From Monosporascus cannonballus (lineage: Eukaryota > Ascomycota > Sordariomycetes > Xylariales): a stretch of DNA of 64,000 nucleotides. This document shows, piece after piece, positions 50,101 to 62,915 of this stretch (its first letter is position 1; each line of letters starts with the position of its first letter). The notes below the pieces were generated by a model. That model had not been told where the DNA came from, ran no database searches, and saw only the letters and a list, made by a program, of their open reading frames with translations. The DNA lies in contig QJNS01000012.1 of NCBI GenBank assembly GCA_004154925.1, forward strand, positions 1-64,000, read 5' to 3'. A program made the translations under genes and the position numbers.

Positions 50101-53100
50101 TTAATACGAAATTATCAAAATATAACGAATAAAATTATGAAATAATCCTTAAGGAAAAATCTTTGACGAAGTTTTACCCTATTTATAACTTTAGCGGAAA
50201 CGAATTACATATTTTCAAAAAATATCTGGAAAATCGGTTATTGAAAAAATAAATTCGATTTTCGAAATTATTAACAGGATATCCGATATTTTTCGTATTA
50301 AAAAATGAAAAATTACGACCTATAGTTAATTATCGACAATTGAACGATATTATTGTTAAAAATCGAATACTATTACCCCTGATTACGGAAATAAAAAACC
50401 GACTTTACGGAACCAAATAATTTACAGTATTCGATTTTAAAAATGGATACAACCTTATTAAAATCAAAAAAATACAAATAAAAAATAACTTTTAGGACGA
50501 ATTACGGATTATTTAAATATTTAGTTATATTAATAAAACTTACGAACGTATTAATAACTTTTCAGCAGATAGTAAACTATATGCTACGAAAATATTTCGA
50601 TATTTTTATCGTATATTATCTCGACAATATTCTCATTTTCTTAAAAACAAAAGAAATATACGCAAAATACGTTTATAAAATTTTTTAAATTTTATAAAAC
50701 GTAAAGGTATTTATTAACGTAAAACAAAATTAATTCCATAAGCAGGAAATGGAATATTTAGGACATATTATTATCTTAGGATATATCAAAATAAACTTTA
50801 AGAAAATCGTTGCAATTACAAAATAACAAACGTTAATAACAGTTTAAAAAATACAGTTATTCCTTGGATTCGCTAATTACTACAGAAAATTTATTCGAAA
50901 CTTTAGCAAAATAATTATATTTCTATCGAACTTTACGAAAAAAAAAGAATTTAAATAAACGTTAAATACGGAAAAAACGTTTCGGGATATTAAGGATACG
51001 ATTATTAACGAACCAGTACTAATTATGTACGATCTAAACCGCCCCGTTAAGTTAAAAATCGATACTTCGGATTACGCGTTAAGCGCAGCGATCGGATAAC
51101 GAAATAATTAAGGCAAATTATATCTTATTATATTCTTTTCGTACAAATTAAAAAAAGCCGAACTTAATTACGGCATTCCAAATAAGGAATTTATAGTTAC
51201 TATAATGGCATTTTGAAAATTTAAATATTTCCTAAAAGAAAACTTGCACTAAGTTAAAGTTTATACGGATTATTAAAATTTTACCCGATTTACTACGATT
51301 AGAGAACTTATAAAATAATAATTAAAATACGTAAAAAAAATTGGCATACTTCGATTTCGTTATTATTTATAGAAAAGGTTCAGAAAATAACAAAGTAAAT
51401 ACCTTAAGCAAGCGATTAAATTTCGAAAACAAATTGGTAAAAATCAGTTATATAATTTTCGATATTATTATAGAAAAATGTTTACGCTTACGACAAATTG
51501 CGATAATTCGGGCAGTATTTTTCGATATATAACAGAAGATTTAATAATATAATAATAATCTCCTAAAAAACCAAAAAACGAACAAAATATAAATTCTAGA
51601 AAAATATTAACAAGATTTAATACGAAAAATATATAAATATTAATTATATGGATATTTAAAAATTTACAAAATCTTAAAACGGCTTTAACGTACATATTGT
51701 TTTCTTAAAATAAAATTAACGGTGTAGAAAATTATACGATAATATAACGTTTACGTAAAAACAAAAACATAACGATATAAGCTATACGGAAAATTATAAC
51801 TATTACCAGTCGTAAAGCGACCATAATAGTTAGTTATATTTAATTTTATTATCAAACTTCTTATATCGGAAAATCCAATTACGGAAACATATTATAATAG
51901 TATTTTCGTAATCGTCGACCGATTCACGAAATCTTCCTATTTTCTACCATATTATAAGAACATAAACGCCGAACAAATAACATACATTTTTTAAACATAT
52001 TTTTATTGTATGCGGATTATTAATTAAAATTATATTAAACAAAAAATTAATATTTGCATTTAAATTTTAGCCAAACTTAATAATATAAATCAGCCTAAAT
52101 CACAAATTATTTAACGTATTTAAACCATAAATAAATAAACAAATAAAACGAATAAATTAAATTTTAAAAATTTACTTACGATGCTATATTAATTACGAAT
52201 AAAACGATTAAGTTAAAAAACGACCAATCAAATAATTAGTTTATAATATTAAGTATTACGAAAATATCAAAATAATATTTATAAATATAAATTTTGGTTT
52301 TATTCCAAAAATTTATACAAAAGTACGTAATAATAATTTAATTAATATTAAAATAATTTTTACGCTAAAATAATTACGATAATTACATTAAAAATGGATT
52401 TAGAATTCGTACGAAATTAAATAAGCAAATATTATAATTAAAAAAAGTTAAAAGGATTAACTTTCGAAAAAGGGGAAATAATTTTTTTTCGTTACAAAAA
52501 ATATTTAAACAAAACCACTAAATAAAAAACTTAATTTTAAATATTTCGGTCCATACAAAATCTTTAAGAAAATCTTAAAAAATAATTACTAATTAGAATT
52601 TCTACCAAAAATCAAATATTATCCAATTTTTTATATTTCCTTATTCGAATTAATAACGGATATAATTAAAATGCATACGGCATAAGATAATATGGAGGTA
52701 AAAAACGAACAAGTATACGAAATAGAAAAAATCCTTAACATATAAAAACGGGACGGATTTACCCAGTACCTAATTAAATAAAAAAAACATCCAAATTCCG
52801 AAAATACCTAGGAACTAGTTAAAAACCTTATTAGCGCCTAATGCCTGTTAAAAAATTTTATTAGTAATAACGGAACCATTCGAAATGATGGCGTTCCAAT
52901 CCATAAGATCCAAAGAAAAAAATTCTTGGTTTATCGTATTCCAATTAATAACGTTCACTTTGCTTAAAACCTGTATTTCGACCATAAACTTTAACTTTAG
53001 CTATGCAAAGTCGTTAAAATCGTCCAAAGATTAAAGAGCACGATTAACAAGTTTTGCACCCTAAAACTGATAATGCTAACGCTAATTACGTATATAAAAA

Positions 53101-53300
53101 AGGCGCGCAAAAGTTTCGAATAAAGATTTTTCGGCTATTAACTTTTTCTTTTTTAATCTTTTTAACCTTGTAATATAACGATTAATTATGGAAATAAAAA
53201 CTTTTGTTCCGTTATATGAACGACCTCGACGAACATATTCCTTATAACGAAAAACCCTATCCATTATTTAGCAAATAAACTGCCAGGCAGAATAAAAAAA
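47140..53300 (+). pseudogene. Chromovirus copy 2 gag-pol, RIP-inactivated
   Basis: Gag retains an intact knuckle CFNCGKIGHKAYKC (from 48006). Protease-like MDCEIL lies near 49125. Reverse transcriptase near 50613 reads YYLDN where the family has YxDD, a G-to-A change in the second Asp. RNase H keeps a 63-codon open frame at 51341-51532, with the FVIIYRKGSENN and LSKRL motifs. Integrase lies at about 51780-52620 (IVDRF motif). A chromodomain-like YEIEKIL...YLIK...NSENT is at about 52705-52850, its Trp codon now a stop. The solo LTR at 49400-49780 separates protease from reverse transcriptase. Confidence 0.88.
49400..49780. mobile_element. Solo LTR (381 bp) inside chromovirus copy 2
   Basis: It begins TGTAACGAACCTG and ends GGGGATCCGTAACA, with TTAAC on both sides (49395-49399 and 49781-49785). 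Copy 1 lacks it at the equivalent site. Composition is balanced and apparently free of RIP. The family was not recognised and is distinct from the other LTRs in the window. Confidence 0.9.
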
Positions 53301-53470
53301 ACAAGATATTACGTCAAAATTTTCGAATTCAATTAAATTAGCTAAAGCAAGTCGCTATTCGGATTTGCGAAAATAACGCTTAGATATACCAGACGATATA
53401 TTAAATAAACGCAGAAAGCTTACCAAAAAAAGGAAATCTTAAAGATAAAATTTGCGGAAGGAGGAGATCG

Positions 53471-53872
53471 TATTATGGCCCAATAAACCACGGTCTTCAA
53501 AAAACGGTCTGTCATAATCCAGCCATAAGTACGCGGTAGGGCAGATCACGTAATAGATTACCAACTTACGAGTAGTAAGCCAGTAAGCCAGATCACCAGC
53601 TTACGGGTAATAAGCCAGTAAGCCGGATCACCAATTTACGAGTAGTAAGCCAGTAGGCAGGAACAAAATATATACGTTTATTATTTCCATAATTTAAATA
53701 GCTTTAATTTGTAACACTTATTAATATTAATTATTTATAATACGTTTTTACATCCTTAGTATTAAAAGATGTAACTAAGTTATCTTATTGCTACAAAGTT
53801 CTACGATATTCCTGCTAACATAAACCCGTACGACTAAGGTTTAATAGTTGGTAAAACCGCCTAGCCGTCACA
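53471..53872 (+). repeat. 3' LTR of chromovirus copy 2
   Basis: It starts TATTATGGCCCAAT (RIP form of TGTCATGGCCCAAC) just after a purine-rich GGAAGGAGGAGATCG and ends CCTAGCCGTCACA. Three 35-bp units are at about 53557-53661. Confidence 0.92.
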
Positions 53873-53877
53873 ATTTT

Positions 53878-54843
53878 AACGTTGAATACGAAAAAATACT
53901 TAAAGTTTATTTAATAAAATAAATATAAATTTTCATATTAATCATCCATAATTATGAATTGATATTATATTAATAATAAACGTACTACTTTCATAATATA
54001 AAATATAAAATTTATTTATTATATAATTCATATAATAAAACCGATCGATCCGTTATATTTCTCCAAATACGGCAATTTTATCTCCGGATTTTATTTATCC
54101 GCGAAAACCGCAGAAATACGCATATAACGAAAGCAAAAAAAAAAACAATTTGATAAATTTAAATCTGGGAAAAATATCTAAAAAAACAAAATAATAGTAG
54201 TATAAGGCATATCTTATGCAACGAATAAAAAAATTATATTATTTCGAAAAATATATAAAACTTAAATAAAATTAATTATCAGCTTAGTACTCGACTAAAA
54301 TTTATTATTTACTTATTACCGATATTAACGATAAAACTTTTAAATTATTTAATTTTTTAAAAACTATTTCGAAAACTAATTAATATAATTATTAATATAA
54401 TATAACTCATACTATTAATAATTAAACCGAAATATAATACTTAAATACTTTAAATATATTATTTATATATAAATTAATATAGCATTATATAATAATTAAT
54501 TTTTAAGCATAATATTTCGATTAATATATAATAATAAAAATATTTTAATTTAAAAATTGATATTTAAAAAAACACTTAATAAAATATATCCTTAAATTAT
54601 ATAAGTTTTTTATTCTTATACCGTTTATTATATATTATATTTATATAATAAATATTTAATTTTTATAATAAGTATTTACAAGTAATTAATTATTTTGTAT
54701 TTTAAATATTTATCAATAATTAGTCCGTAAGTAATTTTATTTTACCCACGCATTCCTGTTAACCACCTACGTAAATTTTTACCCACTTACGGATACCCGT
54801 GGTAGGAAATTTTAGCGTAGGTGGGTGGGTAGTGCAAACTCTA
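53878..54843. other. Right end of the hAT-like element
   Basis: AT-rich degraded sequence up to about 54735, then about 100 bp of balanced sequence with repeated ACCCAC / GTGGGT motifs leading into the terminal inverted repeat. No gene is readable. Confidence 0.6.
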
Positions 54844-54851
54844 AGCGATGG

Positions 54852-57800
54852 GCAATGAAGCGATCAAGTTAAGACCATCAGCCCTTAGTGGTCCACTCCG
54901 GGGTACCAGTGTCGTGAGCACGACAAGGGGATGTGCGCGTGGGCCCACGAAGAGATTCTGGATGGACTCAACGATCCTTTAATCTGCTCTTTTTGGGCTG
55001 AAGGGTCTCGCGGGCGCGGTATGTCGTACACTCTTTATGTTAACATACGAATTCCTGGTTGAGAACCTTCAAAACTAATCTGCCAGAATGGAGAAAACGC
55101 CCACGGATTGCAGATTTGCACATTATCTGGCCCAGCACCGGCAGATCGCGCCTCTCCCAGGGAAGAAACATAGGAAAACCAAGAAAGCAATGAATGGGTC
55201 AGATCGACAGTAATCAAAAATAATAGAGATAATGAACGGGACAGCTACTGTTTGCATTTATGGTGTTAGAAGTTGTTGATACCTTGAATATCATGCTCTT
55301 AATCACAGTTGCATAAGATTCTTCCCACAATCGAACTTGTCATCCTCACCCATGGGGAAGGGGGAGAAGGGGTGGGGGCGATAACCCCGGGATTCGAATG
55401 GCCAAAAAGGGGGGTCTCTTTACAATGCAAGGTGTATAAATGAACACGGGGATATTGAAGATGACTGGTTTTCCCTGGAACAGGTTAGACTAGGCCGCAT
55501 GTCTGGAGAACCTCATACGCATGTTCCCCCTGCCCTGCAACGGTATTTCGTTCGTACATCAACACTTACCAATGATTTAGCCACCTGTAGGCCATTTCGA
55601 TCTCCTCCGTTCCGGCGTGGAAGATTAATTCTGTAATGGGGGTGGTCATTAGTGTTGCAGCCGCAGCTTGGAGGCAGACAAACCGTCTCAGAAGCATACA
55701 CACTCTATCAGAACCGGATGCAACGGATAATCCTTAACCTTGGTCTGGATCCACATTCTCTTTGGGTTATAGTGTGGCGGTTTGCTGTGTGTATGAGTTC
55801 GCTCAGCATGCCTCGAAGCTTCTTCCCTTCTGCTCCCTGGGCCGAGCTTAACGGGCGAAGTCCTGTCCATCGAAGTGCTATGCGAGACGGTAACCGGCAT
55901 TGTAGCGTTACGTTGAATGAAGACTGGGCCCACTCTGGCACCCAATAACCATAGTCTTGGGTTTCTGTCCCAGTCTGCATTACAGATCCCTGTTCTTACG
56001 TTCGGTAATTACACGTCAATGTCCTGAAAAGCCACCTCACGCTTGTCCAAGCCAGATGGTTGGATCAAATAGGGTTCTGAAACCGATACAAGATGCCTCC
56101 TTGCTATTTACTAGCATAGGTAGCGACTCTTACAGGACTGTAAGATCTAATCCTGTGGGCGATGATCTAAGGCGCTTGAGACAAATGGTTAGGCGTTTGC
56201 TTACATGAAAATCCCAGTAGATATAGAGAGCCTCATATGCAGACCTGGCCATATCCTTTTCAAGTGTGTCACTTCGCCATCGGAAAGTTAGGATGAACTT
56301 CTGGTTACTTGATACTAGACCGGTCCTTTATTATCATAATAAAACAGAGATCTAGAGAGACTAAGTGATTTAAAGTATATTATACAGTCCACCCCTGACA
56401 CAGACATGCATTACTTACAACGAGCGCCTGTGATCCTCGGCATCAGCAATGTACATCATGAAGTTTGGCTATAATATTTCAATAACGATTTTCGATCTCA
56501 CTTTTTCGAGAAACAGTTGAATCAGGGCCAATGACATTATGGGCGTACGGTCCACCTTGATAACTAGACTATGGAACTCATCTTCTCTCTTATCTTTCCC
56601 TCCCGGCGATCACACATATCCTGCAGTACCGTAATTGCAAGGAGAGCGCCTGTACGCCAAGAACCCTAAAACTTAGTGACTAGAGTGTATGAATTCGAAA
56701 TTGCCGATGGGACCACCTCACCCACAGTTTGGCCCCAGTCATCTAGGAGTCAACATTGTATTATCTATACAACTAGGTTCTTTTGCGGTCGGCGTGTGAG
56801 GGAGCGTTTAAGCACTCTCTGCGCAACCGGCCGTAGCTGCAAGTAAGATTCGAATATCCTGTCGAGGTTAGACAAACAGCAGCGGCGCTAGCCCAAGAAC
56901 AGGCAATCAATCCTTGACGACGCCTATACAGTTTATTGCGACTGCATTGTGTCGTGGAATAGGGGTATCTGTGTTAGTCATCAAGCTCCACAGTACCCGG
57001 AAGAACCTTATTCCGGCGCCCCACAGTATACAGAGAGCTTCCGAGCTACCGCTCCTTGGAGCTCAATTCTAGTCAGACAATTATCACTTCCCACACTCTA
57101 TGCAACCTTTTCTCGCGATCAGCCTAACTGTGGCACATTGTCTGATCCGTCTTCAAGCCAACTAGACGAAACTTGTCGCGCAGACTACTTATATCTACTT
57201 CGTTATATTGTCATAAGATACCTCCTTGCCACAAAAGTAGGTATACGCAACTATCTATGATAAGCGTGTAAGAGAGACTTGTTCATCGGTGGGGACCTCA
57301 CCACATCATCATGGGCTTTGGCCATCGTAATCATTATGATGCGTTCCATGCATATAGATGGTTACGTTACATACTAGGGTCTGCGCCTAGCAAGCCACAT
57401 TTTCTCGATATTGTTGTCATACATTCAACACTGTCAGAGCGAATATATTAGCAGGGGTTCATCCGGCACTTGTTACCCTGTGGTTTGCGGAGACGCCTAG
57501 ACACACACCGTTTAAGGATTGATGATCAAGGGTCCGCTTTTTTTAACTAACCCTGTCGAGTATAATCTGCGCCTGCTAGTGAGTTGGGAGAAATGGAGTC
57601 CACCTAAAAAGCTTCAATAGGAGATCCTGGGATCGTCACCTAACGTGTAATCCTTCACCTGATATAGTTGACTTTAAAGACTCGACATGTAAGGAAGTTC
57701 CGGGAACCCGGCCGCGTTAGCGCACGAAGCTGGCCATGTGCCAATGGAGTAGCATAACTGGGTTTGAGGTAATGTAAGCATAGTCGTCTTGGGGTGTACG

Positions 57801-58620
57801 ACACCTTCCTCAGATAAAATAGGTGACTGGACTAACCATCTACTAAGCAGGTTAAAATGACGAAGGGCCCGCATCTACAAGGGTGAAAATGTGGGGTATC
57901 CTCGTGCATGGCGACTTCTTGTTAACGCGGTTGCTAAGCACCTAACTGCAGAAACGTCTTCCCTCCCGTCGACAAGGTGAGGCAGCGTTACATTGAGCGG
58001 CCGGTTCAACGATGCCACCATCATCCCCGGCCTACTCCGACTACACCGTAGCTTATCTTATGTGATCCAAGACGCTCTTCGACGCATTACGAGTCCTGCG
58101 GACCTGCGCCAGCACCTCAAAGTATCTCCGTTCCGCCAACATAGTTGGGAAGGAGGTTACACTAATAATCCCCATGGATATCATGTGCGGCCCCTAATAT
58201 GCATGAAATCAACGTCGGCCCCGATGAGCGCATATTGTGGGTACTGAAGACAACCTGAAGTGGATTCAGATCAGTCTTACGAAAGATATACGACTGCTAT
58301 CGGGACGAGGGGTTCGTCCCTGATAGGAAGTCGACAGGTCATAAAACAGTAAGCTGCGAATAGGAAATCATGCAGGATGTAGATGAGGTACAGCGCCAGT
58401 ATCGGTATAACTCAAGAAATACATGCCTCGGAGGTTGTGAGATAGACTGTTTAAACCAGAATAGCATTTCAGCAAACCAGGAGTAATATCATACTTAAGG
58501 GGATATATACCTAATTCTCCCTCCAAGCTCCAGGTTGAGGTATCTCCCATCGTATCATTTCTTCTCCTAGGAGATCTAGCCGTTTACCAATCACTGAGAT
58601 CTGCACCCTCACTGCCCATT
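54852..58620. other. Host DNA, 3.8 kb, no recognisable gene
   Basis: Composition is balanced and no RIP pattern is evident, yet no frame over about 103 codons and no protein motif was recognised on either strand. The last few hundred bases should contain the terpene cyclase promoter. It may hold decayed genes or noncoding transcripts, which cannot be judged by eye. Confidence 0.5.
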
Positions 58621-60070
<1,450 letters not shown>

Positions 60071-60631
60071 AGGTCATGTGTATACGGAATTCTATTAAGG
60101 ACTGGATGAATCTAATGTCTTCTGTGCAACTCGAAGACTATGACAGCACGAATGTCGCACCGTCACACGGAAAGTCTTTTCAGAAAAAGGCAGCTAATGA
60201 CCATATGTCAAGATCAACCATGATAACTGTATTCTTCCGTTCACTTGAGATACAACAACAGCTCCATTTACGTCTAGGGACCTTACTCAGCCAATCCACC
60301 TTTAAAACAATTGCTCATTATCTGATATCCATACAAACCAATGGAATTGTCTTGCATATAATAGATTCCAGAGCTTACTCATCCTTTGGCTCTAAGACAC
60401 CCTTGTGCAATACATCCTCTGTTGTCAGATCGAACTTCAATGGCACAATTTCGCGGGTCTGGTCGAAGTGCACTGCAAAGAGGTATTAGTCATTTTCTTT
60501 ACGAAGCTGGATGGATGCTGTATCATCCAAATGATTGGAAAAGGGAGTAGGTGTAAGGTCAACGAGCTAGAATGCACGAGAACAAGGTACAAAGCTGTCC
60601 AAGTCCGAAAAGGGGGAGAATATGAATAAGA
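60071..60631. other. Intergenic region between convergent genes
   Basis: The 137-codon frame at 60076-60489 (+) begins six bases after the cyclase stop. It shows no recognisable motif, and I treat it as a chance frame in the cyclase 3' untranslated region. The 3' end of the glycosyltransferase may extend here if its last intron is real (GTAAGT at 60639, CTAG near 60563). Confidence 0.45.
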
Positions 60632-61846
60632 TCACTTACCGGACCCATAGCGTAGGTATGCAGCGAATGTTCCCTCGATATTGTCCTTCTCTTGGTGTTC
60701 TTTTGAATCCCATAGATCCGCCAAGAAGGAGTTGAGAGCTCCCGGAGGCCCGTGTGATAGTTTCATAGTCGATGTGTTGGCGAGCGCATCGTTCACAAAA
60801 GCTTCGGCAGCTTCCCACTTTTCGTCTTTGAGTACACCTTCCCCACTCCGTTTCGCGGTCAGCAGCTCGAACTGGCGCGTCCCTGCCCACCCGGTAACTT
60901 GCTGGAAATAGAAGGTTTCCTGCATGGCTGGCGCCAGCAGCATGTGCTTTGAGTAGTACTCCGGGCCGTTAAAGCCATCGCTGGGGTCGATAAGCTTGCG
61001 CAGCCGCTCGAAGGACATGAAGTGGGCGAGGTAATCAGTGAACGACTCCATCATGACGTTCAGGTCCGGGCAGTTCAGCTTGTCGACAGGAGGGGACATC
61101 AGGGGCAGATGCTTGAGCAAAGGGTGCTTATGGAAGCCGATCGCGTTTGTTGCGCCTTTCCAAAGCGCTAGATAGATATTGTGCCACCGCTTAATGAAAG
61201 GATTGTTGCGTTTGGCGGCAATGAAGCCGTTCAGCATGCACTCCACGCCCGGCCGCATTTCGACCACGAAGCCGGCCGTCTCGTAAGGTGTGGAATCATC
61301 CTCGAGCTTCTTCCAGCAGATATCGTCGATGTGGCGAAACAAGAATGTGCCGGCATCGATCCAGACTCCTCCATAGAGCCAAATCAGAGGCAGGCGGACA
61401 ATGTCACCAGAGTGTTGCCCAACGTATGGGCCGTCCATTGTGCGATTGTTAAAGGTGTCAGGAAAATACGAGGCGTCAACGTAGTGGTAGACGCTCGTTT
61501 CCGAACCCGGGACGTAATCCAAGACGTGAACCGTCCACTCAGGGCCCAGCCGTCGGACCCAGTTGATGATGTTGCGCTGGACCCATGGCGGCATATTCTT
61601 GAAGCCGGAGTGCCAGAAGGCCCAAACATTCTTATCGGACGTTACCGGGTGACGGCGTTGGAGCCATTCTGCAATCTCCTCGTCGGAGCGGTGATCCAGC
61701 TTCTCCGGAGGTATGAGCTTCAGTCCCGCCGGTAAATCGACCTTGCTGTTCGCTGAAGACGTGATATCTGGCTGAGGAGCCACGTCAACAGCCGAAGATA
61801 CCATGGTAACTGAGATTAATGCAGTCGGTGCAATATTATAGAACAC
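60632..61846 (-). CDS. Capsular-polysaccharide-type glycosyltransferase
   Basis: A single open frame of 404 residues resembles the Caps_synth / GT32-like family, which transfers sugars from nucleotide sugars. Visible motifs: WAFWHSG at 75-81, SGDIVRLPLIWLYGG at 146-160, and the metal/nucleotide site WIDAGT with Asp164. A better Kozak context (ACCATGG) puts the likely start at 61804 (Met15), giving 390 residues. There is no strong signal peptide or membrane segment, so a cytosolic enzyme acting on a small molecule is possible. The last codons overlap a donor-like GTAAGT with an acceptor CTAG about 75 bp on, which would replace only the final residues. It is convergent with the terpene cyclase, 0.56 kb apart; sugar decoration of the terpene is a hypothesis only. 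Confidence 0.88.
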   Translation of the reverse strand: MFYNIAPTALISVTMVSSAVDVAPQPDITSSANSKVDLPAGLKLIPPEKLDHRSDEEIAEWLQRRHPVTSDKNVWAFWHSGFKNMPPWVQRNIINWVRRLGPEWTVHVLDYVPGSETSVYHYVDASYFPDTFNNRTMDGPYVGQHSGDIVRLPLIWLYGGVWIDAGTFLFRHIDDICWKKLEDDSTPYETAGFVVEMRPGVECMLNGFIAAKRNNPFIKRWHNIYLALWKGATNAIGFHKHPLLKHLPLMSPPVDKLNCPDLNVMMESFTDYLAHFMSFERLRKLIDPSDGFNGPEYYSKHMLLAPAMQETFYFQQVTGWAGTRQFELLTAKRSGEGVLKDEKWEAAEAFVNDALANTSTMKLSHGPPGALNSFLADLWDSKEHQEKDNIEGTFAAYLRYGSGK

Positions 61847-62915
61847 AGAATATCGCCAGTGAAATTCCTCTAGACACTATCATGTTTGAGCCTTTATGAG
61901 ACCGGCAAGCATCACCCCTTTTCTGCAAAATTTCCGGTGACTACATATCAAGATTAACCGTGTAGCAATGGAGTCCAAGTAGTGTAACGAGGGGTCATGC
62001 CGTAAAGATTGGAGATGTAACTTAGTACTAGGCTCTAATTCCCCTTGGTGGGGCTAACTCATGGGCCATGAACTCGTGCACTAATACTTCGTACGCTTGT
62101 AAGATTTGGGAAGCTGAGTGCTGCGACCAGGCCAGTTCTGGACATACTAGATCCATTGGAAGTTTGGAGTGATCTCAGGAGAATCTAGTCACTTCCCGTG
62201 AGAAGAGATCGTTGAGAGACAGCAATTAAAAACGTGGTGAAATTTGACGTGGCCTCAAGTTTGGCTTCTGTCCGGTCTTATCGCCGTTGCCTATGCATCG
62301 GAATACCCCGGCTTTTAACCCCTCCTCTCAGGGTTCAAGGGTCATCGTCGATTAAGTCCAGCGCTGGAAGGGGGACGGGAAAAGCCGAGGAACTTGGAGT
62401 GTCGCTCTGAGCTCTTCCCCACTATATTACTAAACAGTCCTCTCACCAAAGCCCCTATCGTCCTATCCCCTGTCTTCGACCATGATGCAGGGCCTCCAAA
62501 AGATGACACGATGTACCTCACTGCATCGAATTATTTTAAAGTGTCATGTAAGCAGTATCATGTCACGTTGCGTTGCAGTCTGTTTCCGAACTACTTTTGG
62601 TTGGGGCGCTAAGATCTTCATGGTGAACAAGGATTCGATTCCCAAGCATGCGAAGCAATCTACACAAGCTTCGCTGCTATACAAATCTAGGTCCGCAGGA
62701 GAGGACCCTGTGACCCGTTGGATAGGACCGAGATAATGTGAGGCCCCCGGTCAGGAGCGTCGATGACGCCGGAGTATTCCTTCCTCTCTCCTGTTAGATG
62801 GCTCCTCCCAGCGAGTATTAAGGAATCATTGTGATTTATTGCGAGGAGACCCTAAATACGACTAATAATAGTAAACTCTGCGAGACAGGACTCGCAGCCA
62901 GTCCACTCGGAGGCA
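61847..62915. other. Divergent intergenic region between glycosyltransferase and P450
   Basis: About 1.07 kb that should contain both promoters, since the two genes are transcribed away from each other. No gene was recognised; the overlapping frames at 62394-62736 lack motifs. Confidence 0.55.

Larger units (their letters stand above)
46764..53872 (+). mobile_element. Ty3/Gypsy chromovirus copy 2, RIP-degraded
   Basis: A 7109-bp element with target-site duplication ATTTT (46759-46763 and 53873-53877) and LTRs of 376 and 402 bp. It is collinear with copy 1 across gag and pol. It contains a 381-bp solo LTR at 49400-49780. It keeps features lost in copy 1, such as a complete gag zinc knuckle. 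It lies inside the hAT-like element. Confidence 0.95.
37505..54843. mobile_element. hAT-like DNA transposon, RIP-degraded, with nested insertions
   Basis: Terminal inverted repeats TAGGGTTTGCA (37505) and TAGAGTTTGCA (inverse complement at 54843) are bracketed by an exact 8-bp duplication AGCGATGG (37497-37504, 54844-54851). The YAGNGTTT-type ends and 8-bp duplication are diagnostic of hAT elements. Just inside both ends lie several ACCCAC/GTGGGT subterminal motifs, as transposase-binding repeats often look. Removing the insertions recognised here still leaves about 7.9 kb, long for a hAT element, so further insertions are probably hidden. I could not read a hAT transposase through the RIP damage. 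Confidence 0.85.

Noticed and set aside
60076..60489. 137-codon frame immediately after the terpene cyclase stop
   Set aside because: No recognisable motif, and it overlaps the expected 3' untranslated region; kept only as a note in the intergenic entry.
60636..61735. Frames on both strands inside 60632-61846, up to 184 codons
   Set aside because: Shadows of the glycosyltransferase frame, which carries the recognisable motifs.
62600..62660. tRNA-like T-arm (GGATTCGATTCCC)
   Set aside because: No matching acceptor, D-arm or anticodon stem could be paired around it.
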